Shown one piece after another: positions 30,476 through 41,324 of a DNA stretch of 64,000 nucleotides; the first letter of the stretch is position 1; the number at the start of each line of letters is the position of its first letter. This DNA is from Dendrolimus kikuchii. Lineage: Eukaryota > Arthropoda > Insecta > Lepidoptera > Lasiocampidae. A program made the position numbers and the translations under genes. Under the pieces are notes generated by a model that saw only the letters and a list, made by a program, of their open reading frames with translations, was not told the origin of the DNA and did not search any database. Location of the stretch: assembly GCA_019925095.2 (NCBI GenBank), contig CM034389.1, positions 1,386,001-1,450,000 of the forward strand, given 5' to 3'.

Positions 30476-30574
30476 AAGTCTGGTATTTATGCCTGTCGTC
30501 TTTTGCTGCACCAGTAGTTTTGTTGAATTTTTAAAATTATTTTATTAATATTTTGTGATATTGACGTGTCGCTG

Positions 30575-30735
30575 AGAAGTTTTTTGCCGCTTCTTCTCCT
30601 AAACAGTAATAACACGTTGCGAAGTGGTGTACATAGACTAGGAAGTAAAATTAAATTTTGACTTATATATGTATTGACCTTCAAAAAGTGTTCTCCAGTG
30701 GAACTTATTTTGAATAAAAACTTTTGAATTTGAAT
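30575..30735 (+). mobile_element. LINE 3' end with conserved hairpin
   Basis: GCCGCTTCTTCTCC, ACACGTTGCGAAGTGG, TTGACCTTCAAAAAGTGTTC, and ends ACTTTTGAATTTGAATT. Same family as 18208-18372. Confidence 0.62.
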
Positions 30736-30803
30736 TCTATATATGATCCTGTATCTTGTTTTTATATCCTCGAGCGAAGAAAGTTACTCATGTATATGGG
30801 TAA

Positions 30804-31118
30804 CTAGTGCTCGAACGGGGTCGAAATTCGACCATAATAGTTAATTTAAATTATAAGTTTGTACATTATTAACATTCTGTTATCAAAGACTTCTATAATC
30901 ACAGAATTCGTCAAAGCTGCAATATTCATTTGACTTTAACAATAAACAAAAGAGTATATATGCGTATGTGTGTCACATACATGGTAGTGTGTGTAATGTT
31001 TTTTTTTTAATTGATTAAATGTATTTGTTTTGCATAATTTAAAAAAAATATTAGCATTCTGCACTCCTACTCTATATAAATTATAAGTGTGCGAAATTTC
31101 ATACTCCTCCGTCCGAAT
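30804..31118 (-). mobile_element. Family L Helitron-like element, truncated
   Basis: Minus-strand 3' end: GGTCGAATTTCGACCCCG, TTCGAGCACTAG with T outside. The 5' ~45 bp are missing. It joins LTR J sequence directly at about 31119. Confidence 0.65.
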
Positions 31119-31119
31119 T

Positions 31120-31529
31120 ATTATAGAGTTTACTATAACTATACAAACACGTATAACACAGGTACAAATATAACTGAACACAACCAGTCCAAACGTAATG
31201 CACGATTCAATAACACGCGTAAAGTCCGTCACTAAATAGATTACCGAATGTACACAAATCTTGCTTCGCTCCTGGTTATCGCTTGACTGCCGATCTCTCC
31301 ATTGGATCATTGCTTTATACTGCACAAATACAATATGTCTACCCGACCGCGTGGACCGAATTTCTTAGAATCAGTTCAATACACTGATTGCCACAAAAGA
31401 TTACAATACACAATGGGCAGTTTTCTAATAACAAATTTTAATCACAAAGTAAACAAAAGAAGTCCAAATGCCGAAAGGTAATAAAGTGTGTTTATACTGT
31501 ATGCAGGTGTGAATGTGTAGGTCGTAACA
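31120..31529 (-). mobile_element. Family J LTR, 3'-truncated
   Basis: Starts TGTTACGACC at 31529. TATA-like GTATAAAGC at 31317, then TAGTTATAGTAAACTC at 31120. The last ~35 bp including TCGTAACA are missing. Confidence 0.7.
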
Positions 31530-31863
31530 ATATATAGATATACAATGAATTGCTTTAGTGCCGACTCCGGATACTCAGACCATAATAAAGAACGGAGTTT
31601 CACGAAATTGACCATGCCATGGTTTCAGTCTTGCCAATCCGCCTACAGAACCAGAAAAACGTCGAATCAAAATCGAAAACCGATATTTCAATATTCAAAA
31701 GGGGAGAAAAACAAAACCATTCTCAGGCGAATTGATATCCGTTCAAATAAAACTGATTTACGAGTAACAACCCCGAACATAGCAGGTGCCTACGGTACGG
31801 GTGCTTATGTACGCATGACGTTTACATAACATAAGGGCCTGATGACATATCTGTAATATTATA

Positions 31864-32144
31864 CATACAGACATACATAACTTCGCGCCAGTTCCCTTGC
31901 GGGGTAGGCACGAACAACAGAGCGCCATTTAGGCTTATTCTTACACACCTCACTTGCTTCTTTGACATTCATAACTCTTGTCATGCACGCTCGTATGTTC
32001 TTAAGGCTCCTGATATCATCTTCTGCTAGTACACGATCAATTTGAGCATGGAAGGTGTGTTGTGGCCTTCCAAGACTTCTGCATCCATCCACTTTTGCAT
32101 TGTATATCTGTTTAGTCGTTCTTTCATCATGCATTCTTCATTCA
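31864..32144 (-). mobile_element. RTE-like LINE 3' tail
   Basis: The minus strand from MHDERTTKQIYNAKVDG to RAYPARELA, then R where the stop was lost. Target-site duplication TGTAATATTATA at 31852-31863 and 32145-32156. Confidence 0.88.
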
Positions 32145-32205
32145 TGTAATATTATAAAATTCTAAACAGGGTCTGTCTGTACATTTTTATTCTTTTTATT
32201 TTTTT

Positions 32206-32480
32206 GCATGATGAAAGAATGACTAAACAGATATACAATGCAAAAGTGGATGGATGCAGAAGTCGTGGAAGGCCACGACACACCTTCCATGATCAAATTG
32301 ATCGTGTACTAGCAGAAGGTGGTGTCAGGAGCCTTAAGAACAGACGAGCGTGCATGACAAGAATTATGAATGTCAAAGAAGCAAGTGACGTGTGTAAGAA
32401 TAAGCCTAAATGGCGCTCTGTTGTTCGTGCCTACCCCGCAAGGGAACTGGAGTGAAGTTATGCATGTATGTATGTATGTA
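32206..32480 (+). mobile_element. RTE-like LINE 3' tail
   Basis: MHDERMTKQIYNAKVDGCRS to [13 protein letters not shown]. Opposite orientation to the preceding copy, 60 bp away. Confidence 0.86.
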
Positions 32481-32527
32481 TAAATAAATCATAGTTCAAG
32501 ATATTTTATCTAGTTATTTAATATCTC

Positions 32528-32878
32528 TCAAGAGAGTTGGTCTGAAAGAGAGTGTCGGGGTGAAGGTAAGGAAAGGAATGCTCCGGTGGTTCGGGCATGT
32601 CGAAAGAATGCATGATGAAAGAATGACTAAACACATATACAATGCAAAAGTGGATGGATGCAGAAGTCGTGGAAGGCCACGACACACCTTCCATGATCAA
32701 ATTGATCGTGTACTAGCGGAGGGTGATGTCAGGAGCCTTAAGAACAGACGAGTGTGCATGACAAGAGTTATGGTTGTCAAAGAAGCAAGTGAGGTGTGTA
32801 AGAATGGGCCTAAATGGCGCTCTGTTGTCCGTGCCTACCCCGCAAGGGAACTGGCGTGAAGTTATGTATGTATGTATG
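32528..32878 (+). mobile_element. RTE-like LINE 3' tail
   Basis: RVGLKESVGVKVRKGM to [13 protein letters not shown] (32859), with MHDER and the KNGPKW variant. Target-site duplication TAATATCTC at 32519-32527 and 32879-32887. Confidence 0.88.
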
Positions 32879-33049
32879 TAATATCTCATGAATCTCATGA
32901 AATTATGGGTATAAAAGTACATGCCCATAGCACTTTAGTCTTCTTCCCATTGATATATAGTGGGTTTTTTTTATATATCAATGCTTCTTCCTCTCAAGTT
33001 TTTCAGTTACGGGTGCGACTTACAAACATCTCCTAATATATAATATTTT

Positions 33050-33815
33050 CTTAAGTTTTCGCGACTTGTATACATAATAAAACTACGTTTTAACGGTTTT
33101 AATCACGGTAATTTTATTTGATTTTAGTTAAAGACGAGCAGAAAAACACGAGTAAAAGAACACATTGCTGACATGAAACATACAAAGTCTACGAAGTTTG
33201 CGATCAGTGAACACACACTGGATAAACCCAACCACTACATCAGATTCGATAACCCACAAATCCTCGCGAAAGAGAATCGTTTCATACCTAGAATGATGCG
33301 TGAGGCTATTGAAATCAAAAAACACCCAAATTTCAATAGAGAAGATGGTTGGCAAGTACGACCTGTTTGGGATCCATTCATCAAAACTATTAAGACCAGT
33401 AAAAACCAGCTACCAGACCTCAAGACACTGTGAGCTCTTTCTGCGTACAACGGAACACAAACCAACTTGACTGATAATTACTTTTATTTTTCCTTCCACC
33501 CATTTTAATATTATATAAAATTATTAGAGCTAGGCATGTTTGCTGAAGAGTTTCTTGCGCCGCTTCTTCTCTTCAAGCCATAAAATGTTGCGAAGCGGTA
33601 GTAAATTAGATTAGGCTCCCATAGAGTAAATAATAACCATGAACAAAATTAAAATTAACAAGTTGACGGTAGGCTAAACAAAACTTTAACAATACTCGTT
33701 GACATCTTTGTCTTCCGTGATCACGGCCACTGAAAAGTGGCCAAAACGTCGAAAAAACCAAAATCAAATAAAATTACCTCGCTTAAAACCGTTAAAACGT
33801 AGTTTTATTATCTCT
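33050..33815 (+). mobile_element. Penelope-like element fragment with inverted ends
   Basis: ATAATAAAACTACGTTTTAA at 33074 is repeated in inverted form at about 33787-33813, bounding a coding piece and a UTR. The UTR has the CCGCTTC...GAAGCGG hairpin and GGCCACTGAAAAGTGGCC. A second, reversed partial copy is at 29970-30475. Confidence 0.65.
33128..33433 (+). pseudogene. Penelope-like GIY-YIG endonuclease C-terminal piece
   Basis: After a stop the frame reads KTSRKTRVKEHIADMKH, TKFAISEHTLD, ENRFIPRMMREAIEIKKHPN, FNREDGW, and stops at 33433. The R-x-KEH, AxxEH, REAIEIKKHP-x-FNR order is that of the C-terminal half of the GIY-YIG domain in Penelope-like elements, downstream of the RT. The GIY and YIG strands and the RT are absent, so it is inactive. 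Confidence 0.72.
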
Positions 33816-33852
33816 TAATATACTATTTCTGACCTTATCCATTTAAACATAT

Positions 33853-34011
33853 AAGGTTAGGCTGAGACGGGCCACCGATCATAGGCACCGGTAGCCAGCG
33901 ACAAGCAGTTCACAAGCTTTTTCATGCATTTTGTAGTGACTTGACGCTGGTGGCTGTGGTCGGTGTCCCGGTTGCGCCCAGACTAAGTCTCACTAAATGT
34001 AACCAAACCTT
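33853..34011. repeat. Imperfect inverted repeat element
   Basis: AAGGTTAGGCTGAGAC (33853) faces GTCTCACTAAATGTAACC (33988). Inner CCACCGATCATAGGCACC faces GGTGGCTGTGGTCGGTG. MITE-like, about 160 bp, old. Confidence 0.4.
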
Positions 34012-34244
34012 AGCAAGTAAGCGATAAGTGTATAAACCATAAATAAATAGAAATAAGGCAATATAAATAAAATACTTGATAATAAAACAAATATGTATTA
34101 GGAAATTTTAAAATAAGAAAAAGTGTAAAATTAGATTAGGCAATAATGTAGCAGTACATAAGCTTTTTTGAAAAAAAATAAGATATATAAAAAATAACCC
34201 CTTTCCCTTTGTTGTATTATAAAAATAAAGAAATAAAAAAGGCA

Positions 34245-34575
34245 AAGAAAATAAGCTTTTTTAAAAAGGTTTTTAAATACTAGCTTTTGAGATCCTGCAT
34301 ATCATGTAGCAGCAGACAAGTAAAACGAGCCCAAACACGACGGGCCTATCTTGTTTAGTAGAGGAGTTCCTATGGCCACCTTCCGACTCCATCATCAGAT
34401 CAGCTCCATGGTACCATATTATTACATTGTCACGCGATATACATATGCGTGCAAAATTTCAGCTCAATCGGAAACCGGGAAGTTGGTCAAATTTAACTTG
34501 CAAGATTCCACCCGAACTTACATACATACATAGGTACATCCATTGCAAGTTAAATAAAAGCTTGTAATTAAAAAC
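34245..34575 (+). repeat. Dispersed repeat P, copy 2
   Basis: Same blocks as 17195-17492. Edges TAAGCTTTTTTAAAAAGG and AAATAAAAGCTTGTAATT suggest short inverted ends. Confidence 0.62.
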
Positions 34576-35081
34576 CTCTATCTTGACACATGATGATGAA
34601 GGGGAATTAAAAAAAAAATGTCTCACTGAGGGCTGCATAATTTGCGCCGGTTGACAACTACAAAATTAATAGAACTTCGGAGCTCAAAACTTCTCAGCAA
34701 AAACTTTTAATACCAACTTAACTATGTAAAACCAATTAAGTTCCCACCTTCAAACCGGTTGCCAACTTTCAACAATTTCATAAGTACCGTAATTCATATT
34801 TCCTCTAACTCAAGATTTGTGAGCGTAGTATTTATTGCCTTGGCAACATTAACTTTGGCTGCGTACCTGATTGGACTTGACCTACATGCGAAGGCTGAGG
34901 GGCTCCCCAATTTTGTTTTATTCACACGTATTAATTACAGCGTCATAATGAATAAGTGTTTTAGATTATCAAACACCAAAATTACGTAGTTGCTGCTTTT
35001 TTATACTTCCTTTTTTAACCTATTCAACTTTACTCTTATTTTTAATTATCTGGACTAAAATAACAGCTGCGATATACCTTT
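34576..35081. other. Unassigned DNA with one hydrophobic frame
   Basis: A plus frame at about 34759-34989 contains FVSVVFIALATLTLAAYLIG. No splice sites that convince me and no known motif. Left uncalled. Confidence 0.3.
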
Positions 35082-35388
35082 TTATCCGTGCAGTAACGGA
35101 GAATACAATTTCCTGCGGCCTAGCGGCCTGTCGTAAGAGGCGACAAAACAACCCACAGCCAGGTGGTAGGGCATTTGTCCGACTGGCTACCACCCTTGAT
35201 CTAGAGTATGCCGCCATAACTGTCTTGAGTTGTGTTCCTGCATTAGTGACCAGGTTCCAGTCTCCCTTAAGAGAGCAGCAGCGCATTTGTAGCACCTTTG
35301 GTGTTGCAAATGTCCTTAGGCGATGGTAACAGCTTTCCATCGAGTGGGCCGTCTGCCTGTCTGCTGAACTCAAGCAATAAAAAAATAA
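35082..35388 (+). mobile_element. Family A retroposon, near full length
   Basis: CCGTGCAGTAACGGAG to CTCAAGCAATAAAAAAA, with a 10-bp deletion after CCGTGCAGTAACGGAG. Confidence 0.87.
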
Positions 35389-35550
35389 AAAAAATACCTT
35401 TTTATTCGTATGTTGCAAACTTGGAGCACAGTGTTGTAGTATGGCTCATTCACAAGTGATTTGTGTGAGTTGTTGATTAAACTATTACTGTGAATTGAGT
35501 CCTATAGAATTTCTATAGAAATTAATAGAATAATAGGATGAGTTGTTGAA

Positions 35551-35552
<2 letters not shown>

Positions 35553-35620
<68 letters not shown>
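35553..35620. repeat. (TA)n microsatellite
   Basis: Uninterrupted TA over 68 bp, directly next to a perfect hairpin. Confidence 0.97.
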
Positions 35621-35623
<3 letters not shown>

Positions 35624-35674
35624 CGCCATATGGTTATTTTATATTTGTTATTATAAAATAACCATATGGCGGAA
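35621..35674. repeat. Perfect 23-bp stem hairpin
   Basis: Arms 35621-35643 and 35652-35674 are exactly complementary (TTCCGCCATATGG...CCATATGGCGGAA) with an 8-nt loop TTTGTTAT. The CATATGGCGGAAGTT motif recurs at 35762-35776. Confidence 0.92.
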
Positions 35675-36318
35675 GTTGTTTAACAGGATGTCAATGTACA
35701 AGCATTTATTATTAAGCTAACAGATATCGGAAATGGAGTAACCGGATTTTGGAAGTTAATACATATGGCGGAAGTTAGTTTTATGAAGGAAGTGTAACTG
35801 AAGTGGCGCCACAGTATTACCGGATGGTGTCACTGCGGCGCGCTATGAGGACCTCTTAAATACGCGGTGTTCGGGCAGAGCAGGGGTAGTCTTAAATCGA
35901 CAGTCTACGAGTCTACAACCAAGTCTACGACGGACAATCTGCATTGACAGTCTTGGACGAGGAGCACATAATACATTGTGGTCGATAATTACTGCTTGAT
36001 AATCGCAGTATTCTTGGAGGGCAAATTGCTGCTCCATACCTGACAAGCGTGGATGCAACTCTTGGAGTGGTCCTAATATATCTGTGTATTATTGTGCAAT
36101 ATCTAATATCGTAATTGTGATAATTCTAGTGTGATAAACTTTGATTATTATATTCCTGATTATTGTGTTATTCTCAAAGCGTCATTCGGTCGCTCCCGGC
36201 GTGAACCTGACATACATACGTATATATCTTAAGAAAGGCTATACCAATTTTTATGATTTTTGTATTTATGGAATTGTCTTCGTCCGGAATAGGATAATAA
36301 GTATTAAAATATGATATT

Positions 36319-36533
36319 AGTCATGGAAAGCCACGACACACCTTCCATGATCAAATTGATCGTGTACTAGCAGAAGGTGACGTCAGGAGCCTTAAGAACA
36401 GACGAGCGTGCATGACAAGAGCTATGAATATCAAAGAAGCAAGTGAGGTCTGTAATAATAAGCCTGAATGGCGCTCTGTTGTTCGTGCCTACCCCGCAAG
36501 GGAACTGGCATGAAGTTATGTATGTATGTATGT
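36319..36533 (+). mobile_element. RTE-like LINE 3' tail
   Basis: KPRHTFHDQIDRVLAEGDVR to a RAYPARELA end with A changed to the ATGA context. Target-site duplication AAAATATGATATT at 36306-36318 and 36534-36546. Confidence 0.88.
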
Positions 36534-36904
36534 AAAATATGATATTCACCAATAAACAAGATAATCACGCAAGTCTGTTGAATATGTAGTTCATTGAGAT
36601 CTGAGATGTTAGCGCATGTCGAAGTGCGTTTGTGAACTGCGAGTCAGTTCACAAACAATATAAAATAGAGTAGTAAGGATAAAAGTGCTGACACACGGGA
36701 TTTGTGCGGTTGTAAACCGTACAAAGGTAAACGTGTGAAGAACGGAAACGGGGTAAACTAAGTGTAAGCTGAATTGCTTACCAGGCAGCAACCCGCAGCT
36801 GAATGTTACGAGTTACACTCGAATAAGTTCCTCAGTAATACTATTTTTTTCTTTTTAAAGTGGAAGAGCAAATTGTAATAAAATAGAAAGTAATAGAACA
36901 AAGT

Positions 36905-37100
36905 AAGATAGATCTTGAAAGAAATACAACGTGGCAACGCCGCCAGCCCTTTGGGAACGTTCCCGGTAAGTGACAGTGGTTTGGGACCAATCACTTATCT
37001 TTAGGTATTTTCCCTTTTTTGTTTAGTTTTAGTTTTTATATAGTTTGTTTTTAAGTTTATGTCTATTCCAGTTTTATTAATAAACATATAAATTAATATA
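36905..37100 (+). pseudogene. LINE pol C-terminal stub and 3' UTR
   Basis: ILKEIQRGNAASPLGTFP matches the IQRGNAASLLGTMP tail at 2960-3010. A T-rich UTR and TTATTAATAAAC follow. Confidence 0.5.
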
Positions 37101-37343
37101 AAAAAATGAATAATGTTTTTTACAATATAATTCTAACTAACTAATGGTTTTAAGATGTGCATTTGAAAGTATTTTCTTCAAAGAACACTAGTTTGAATAG
37201 AAATCGTAGTAGTAGCTTTTGAGATGTCTGGTTTTTATGGTTCCCCGTTCAAATTAGAATATAATAGGTGTTCGTCATATCAACGGAACCCTTTATGGCA
37301 GCTGCATACGTCTTATCATCACAACGGACAACGCACTACTAGC

Positions 37344-37858
37344 TAGTAGGCGTGTGTAACTCTTTACTGAACCCACTCACTGATCCGAAACATTTAGGTG
37401 TTCCAAAAGATGGGAACATCAATAACGTTTCAAATGCATCATTTGGATTTGGAACATCGCGATCTCTCTGACTCTGTTCAGCGCGATCATGTCGCTTAAG
37501 TGTGAGAGAGACCGACCAGAGCATAATGAATCACAGAGCAACAAGCGTAGCGAGAGAGCAGGAAAACAATAAAATATAAGCAAATTATAATTTATTAATG
37601 ATCTCACAATTTGTAATTTTTTCAAATATTACTATGAATATTCATCTTTATATCTTTGACAAGTTCGACACGATGAATCAAATGAAACCGCAGCCCGTTT
37701 CTCAGCTTCAGTCCGCGACGTACCATAACAAGACAACCATGAATTTATATCTTTGACTCAATGTTCCAAATGAAACATATCAGTGATCCGGAACATTTTA
37801 CTGTTCCAGATACAAATGTTCCAATCGCAAAAATGTGACATTTCGCACACGCCTACTG
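37344..37858. mobile_element. hAT-like non-autonomous DNA transposon
   Basis: Terminal inverted repeats TAGTAGGCGTGTG (37344) and CACACGCCTACTG (37858). Seven TGTTCC/GGAACA hexamers cluster in the two subterminal regions (37398-37460 and 37761-37825), a layout typical of hAT transposase binding. 515 bp, no transposase. Target duplication unclear. Confidence 0.6.
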
Positions 37859-37989
37859 GCTAGTGCAACGCGGGAGCGCACATACCAATAGTTGCTCTAT
37901 CTCGCTTGCACATCATCCGTCTCGCTCACACACTGTGCTATTTATTGTAGTAGCTGTACGAGTTGTTAATATTTGTACTTAAGGTTACC

Positions 37990-38098
37990 GTTCCCAAAAT
38001 AAATTAGTTCGATTAGCATAGGCGTGTTGCTGGAGAGTTTCTTCCGCCGCTTCTTCTCCTCCAGCTATAACACGTTGCGAAGCGGTAGTAACGATAGA
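37990..38098 (+). mobile_element. LINE-tail fragment with conserved hairpin
   Basis: GGAGAGTTTCTTCCGCCGCT, TCTTCTCCTCCAGC, ACACGTTGCGAAGCGGTAGT. CCGCTTC (38047) pairs with GAAGCGG (38079). Confidence 0.5.
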
Positions 38099-38390
38099 CT
38101 AGGATCGGCTCCGCCGGCGGAGTCGATAATTGGTCCCCAAAAACAATCATTTCAGCCTGTTGGCTTAGCTCTTTCAGCCTTTAACGGCTAATTCCCAATA
38201 TAGAGTCAATCCCCCGCAGCGGTCGAGCCGAGGTCGAACCTCACAGGAGGTGCCTCCTCGAGCGTGCTGCTCCCGGGCCGAACGCCTCCGCTCCCACGGA
38301 GTCGTGAAGCCCCCAAAGTCCGGTATCGCTGAAACAGCCATCTGCGGCTATTCAGCTGGGTCCAGTTCCAAAAAAAAAAAAAAAAAAAAT
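38098..38390 (+). mobile_element. GC-rich retrocopy ending in poly(A)
   Basis: About 270 bp of clearly higher GC (GGCTCCGCCGGCGGAGTCG, GGTCGAGCCGAGGTCGAACC, TGCTGCTCCCGGGCCGAACG) finishing in GGTCCAGTTCC plus 20 A. Looks like a SINE or the end of a LINE transcript. No Pol III boxes found. Single copy here. Confidence 0.5.
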
Positions 38391-38947
38391 TAGTTCACAT
38401 CAGCACTCGACAGTGAATACCACTCTCTGCCATCTGAAGTATCATTTAATCTACTACCTTTCGCTGCTACAGCAACACCTTTAATTTATGTGGATTGACA
38501 CGCACTTGGCATATTTTTAACCGATTTCGATAAAGCAGAAGCTTCTTAGTTCGCCGTGTAAATAAATTTTCAAAACATATGTAATGAGCAAACAGAACAT
38601 TATCGCAGTAATATATGTATGTCTAATAATTTAATGTAAAGCAGACGCAAAACAAACTTAAACTTATTCATTATTTACGTAAGCAGCCGTTGTTTTACAA
38701 GCAGTTGTTTCAGTCAATTTAATTAAGTAAACCAATTAGTAGGGACTTAGAGAAATCACAACGACACTGCAAATATCTTGAGTCAATGATTTGATTATAA
38801 AGATATTTCCTTAAGTTTTCGCGACTAGTAATTTCCACCAGTTTTTCGGTAAAAGCGTAACAAACAGAGAGACAAATATGTATATTTTTATCCCGGAAGC
38901 TATCCCATTTTTCGGGATATAAAGTGTCCTATGTTCATCCTCGGCAT

Positions 38948-39313
<366 letters not shown>

Positions 39314-39344
39314 ATTAAGGTTCGATTAGATATAGTATAATAGA

Positions 39345-39463
39345 GCATAGTAAATTTCGGAAACGTATTTTCTCGGGTATTTACTATGGTCTGGGTGTCT
39401 GGGATCGGTCTCAGAGTAGTCCGTTGTGTATTACCCATAACACAGGCGTTACTTGTTTAATTA
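39345..39463 (+). mobile_element. SINE D fragment, head missing
   Basis: TAGTAAATTTCGGAAACG to CGTTACTTGTTTAATTATT. Confidence 0.75.
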
Positions 39464-39574
39464 TTATACTGTATTTAGCTATTAACAAAAATTTTAATTA
39501 AAAAAAAATAGAATACATTCTTTTATAAAAATACATCAATAATAAAATACATATTTAATAAAAAAAAATATAAA

Positions 39575-40205
39575 ATCTTGCATCTCACCGCTAGAGACCA
39601 TAGGCCATAAAAATGGCCTGGACTTTTGGAGGACTTGCGTGAGGCCATAGGTAGAGGCTCCTTGAAAAATTTAATGTAATTGTGGCGTGACACTGACCGA
39701 CGATTATCTCTATCTACAACATATAATAATGCACCCAAGGACAAGCCCCGGCCAGTGTAGGACTATTGTGGGAAATAAGAACAAAAAGTACCGGGCTATT
39801 GGGGTGAACTGCTAGTGGTACTAGGGGTCTGGGAATACGGGGACTATGACGTCTGCCCGTCGCAATGTACGGGGAACATGGAGAAATGGGCAGACGGTGA
39901 CTCGCCACTCCCTGCATGGGCTCCAAACAATGCCATAGAAGACAGGGGCAACATGGGTGTGAGTGGCTAAGGGGTGTCGAGAGGTAGGCTGCAGGTTCAC
40001 CGAAGCTACTTCCGACGTTAGGCCATTTATCACTTCCACCCCTGGAGCTTGAGTCTTAGCTCTAGCGATCTCCACTCCGTGCCGGCTGGCTAAGGCAAGC
40101 ACGGAGGCGGGGGCCTTGCCTTGGCCCCCGGAGTCAGGTACGAGGTGTCGCTACTCACCTAAGGCTTCGCCACAAATCCCCCCTGCAGGTTATTATTATT
40201 ATTAT
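39575..40205. mobile_element. Probable retroposon segment with (TTA)n end
   Basis: GC-rich from 39700 to 40190 and ending in TTATTATTATTATTATC. The minus-strand frame 40102-39821 (VEINGLTS-like start, then PTSRHPLATHTHVAPVFYGI, VWSPCREWRVTVCPFLHVPR) is compositionally coding-like, but I do not recognise it. It could be LINE-derived. Confidence 0.35.
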
Positions 40206-40361
40206 CACATACATACATTCTTTATCAAAACGGTCAACGAATTAAATAAATTAGGTAGATTGGATCATGTGAATATTGATTTATTTGGGGGTAGTCTAGC
40301 ATCTATAAATGCAAAATTAATCAAACTTTTTACTAATAATAATTAGTTTCGTGCTCTACAA

Positions 40362-40801
40362 TCTATATATAAAAAATACAATTGCTGTTCGTTAGTCTCG
40401 CTTAAACTCGAGAACGGCTGGACTGATTTGGCTAATTTTGGTTTTGAATTATTTGTGGAAGTTCAGGGAAGGTATAAAAGGTGAGTAAGCATGAAAAAGA
40501 TGCTTGGAATATAGTTAAAACAACCAATTTCGCTTTCCCTTAGAAACTATTCCTACCTGTCAAACATTTGATGTTCGTCCCGTCGTTTAGAAATCAATTG
40601 AATTTAAAAGTCGTTCAGAAATGAAATGAAATTTAAAAGTGATGTTTTTTTTTTTTTTTGGCTTTGAATGTCAAGCATTTGATGTTCGTTCCGGTTAAGT
40701 TTTGACCACATTTTTTACTAAAGTTGAAACATTCTGCAATTATCATTCAGCTATTTTATTTATTGATTCTGAGGCGGTACGAAGTTTGCCGGGTCAGCTA
40801 G
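40362..40801 (+). mobile_element. Non-autonomous Helitron-like element (family F), intact
   Basis: Starts TCTATATATAAAAAATACAA, has GCTGTTCGTTAGTCTCGC and ATTTGGCTAATTTTGG, and ends GAGGCGGTACGAAGTTTGCC, GGGTCAGCTAG with T outside. About 50 bp (GTCGTTCAGAAATGAAATG) is internally duplicated near 40590-40640. Confidence 0.72.
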
Positions 40802-41324
40802 TGTTATATAAAAATAAACCAAATTCAAATAAAATCGCCCTCTTATTTCTACTCAGCAATATTCTGTCTTATCTGTAGTCAATGTCAGTGAATGTATACT
40901 TAATAGTATTATAAAGAGGTAAAGTTTGTGAATTTGTGACGTTGTAGGGGGTAATCTCTGGATTTACTAAACCGATTTTAAAAATTCTTTTACTGTTAGA
41001 AAGCTACGTTAACAGGGCGTGTCATAGGCTATATAACATGACGCTATATACCACGGAAGCGGGATAGAGCGCGGATGAAACCGCGCCCAGCCCCTAGTTA
41101 TAGATATTTTTAGTTTGTAACTCTCCTTTTAACCTTATTTTAAAAATTCATTTCAGTCTTATTTTTGCCATCTGTAGAGGCTTATCAATGGCTTCTCCTT
41201 GTTTATATATGTATGTACCCTAGTTTTTAAGCTTACAGCTGTTAGCCCCCCCAAATAAAACAAAATAATATCACGCCTGTTTCCCATAGGCGTAGGCAGA
41301 GACGATGTATTTCCACTTATTTCC

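Larger units (their letters stand above)
35530..36215 (+). other. Possible LTR or promoter-leader region (tentative)
   Basis: Begins TGTTGAATC then (TA)n, the way many insect Copia LTRs start. Moderately GC-rich between 35790 and 36080, with TTAAATACGCGG near 35857, ending TCGCTCCCGGCGTGAACCTG. No flanking duplication found and no second copy in the window. Confidence 0.3.

Noticed and set aside
33128..33433. Active GIY-YIG homing endonuclease
   Set aside because: Catalytic GIY and YIG strands are absent. Sequence order fits the tail of a Penelope-like element.
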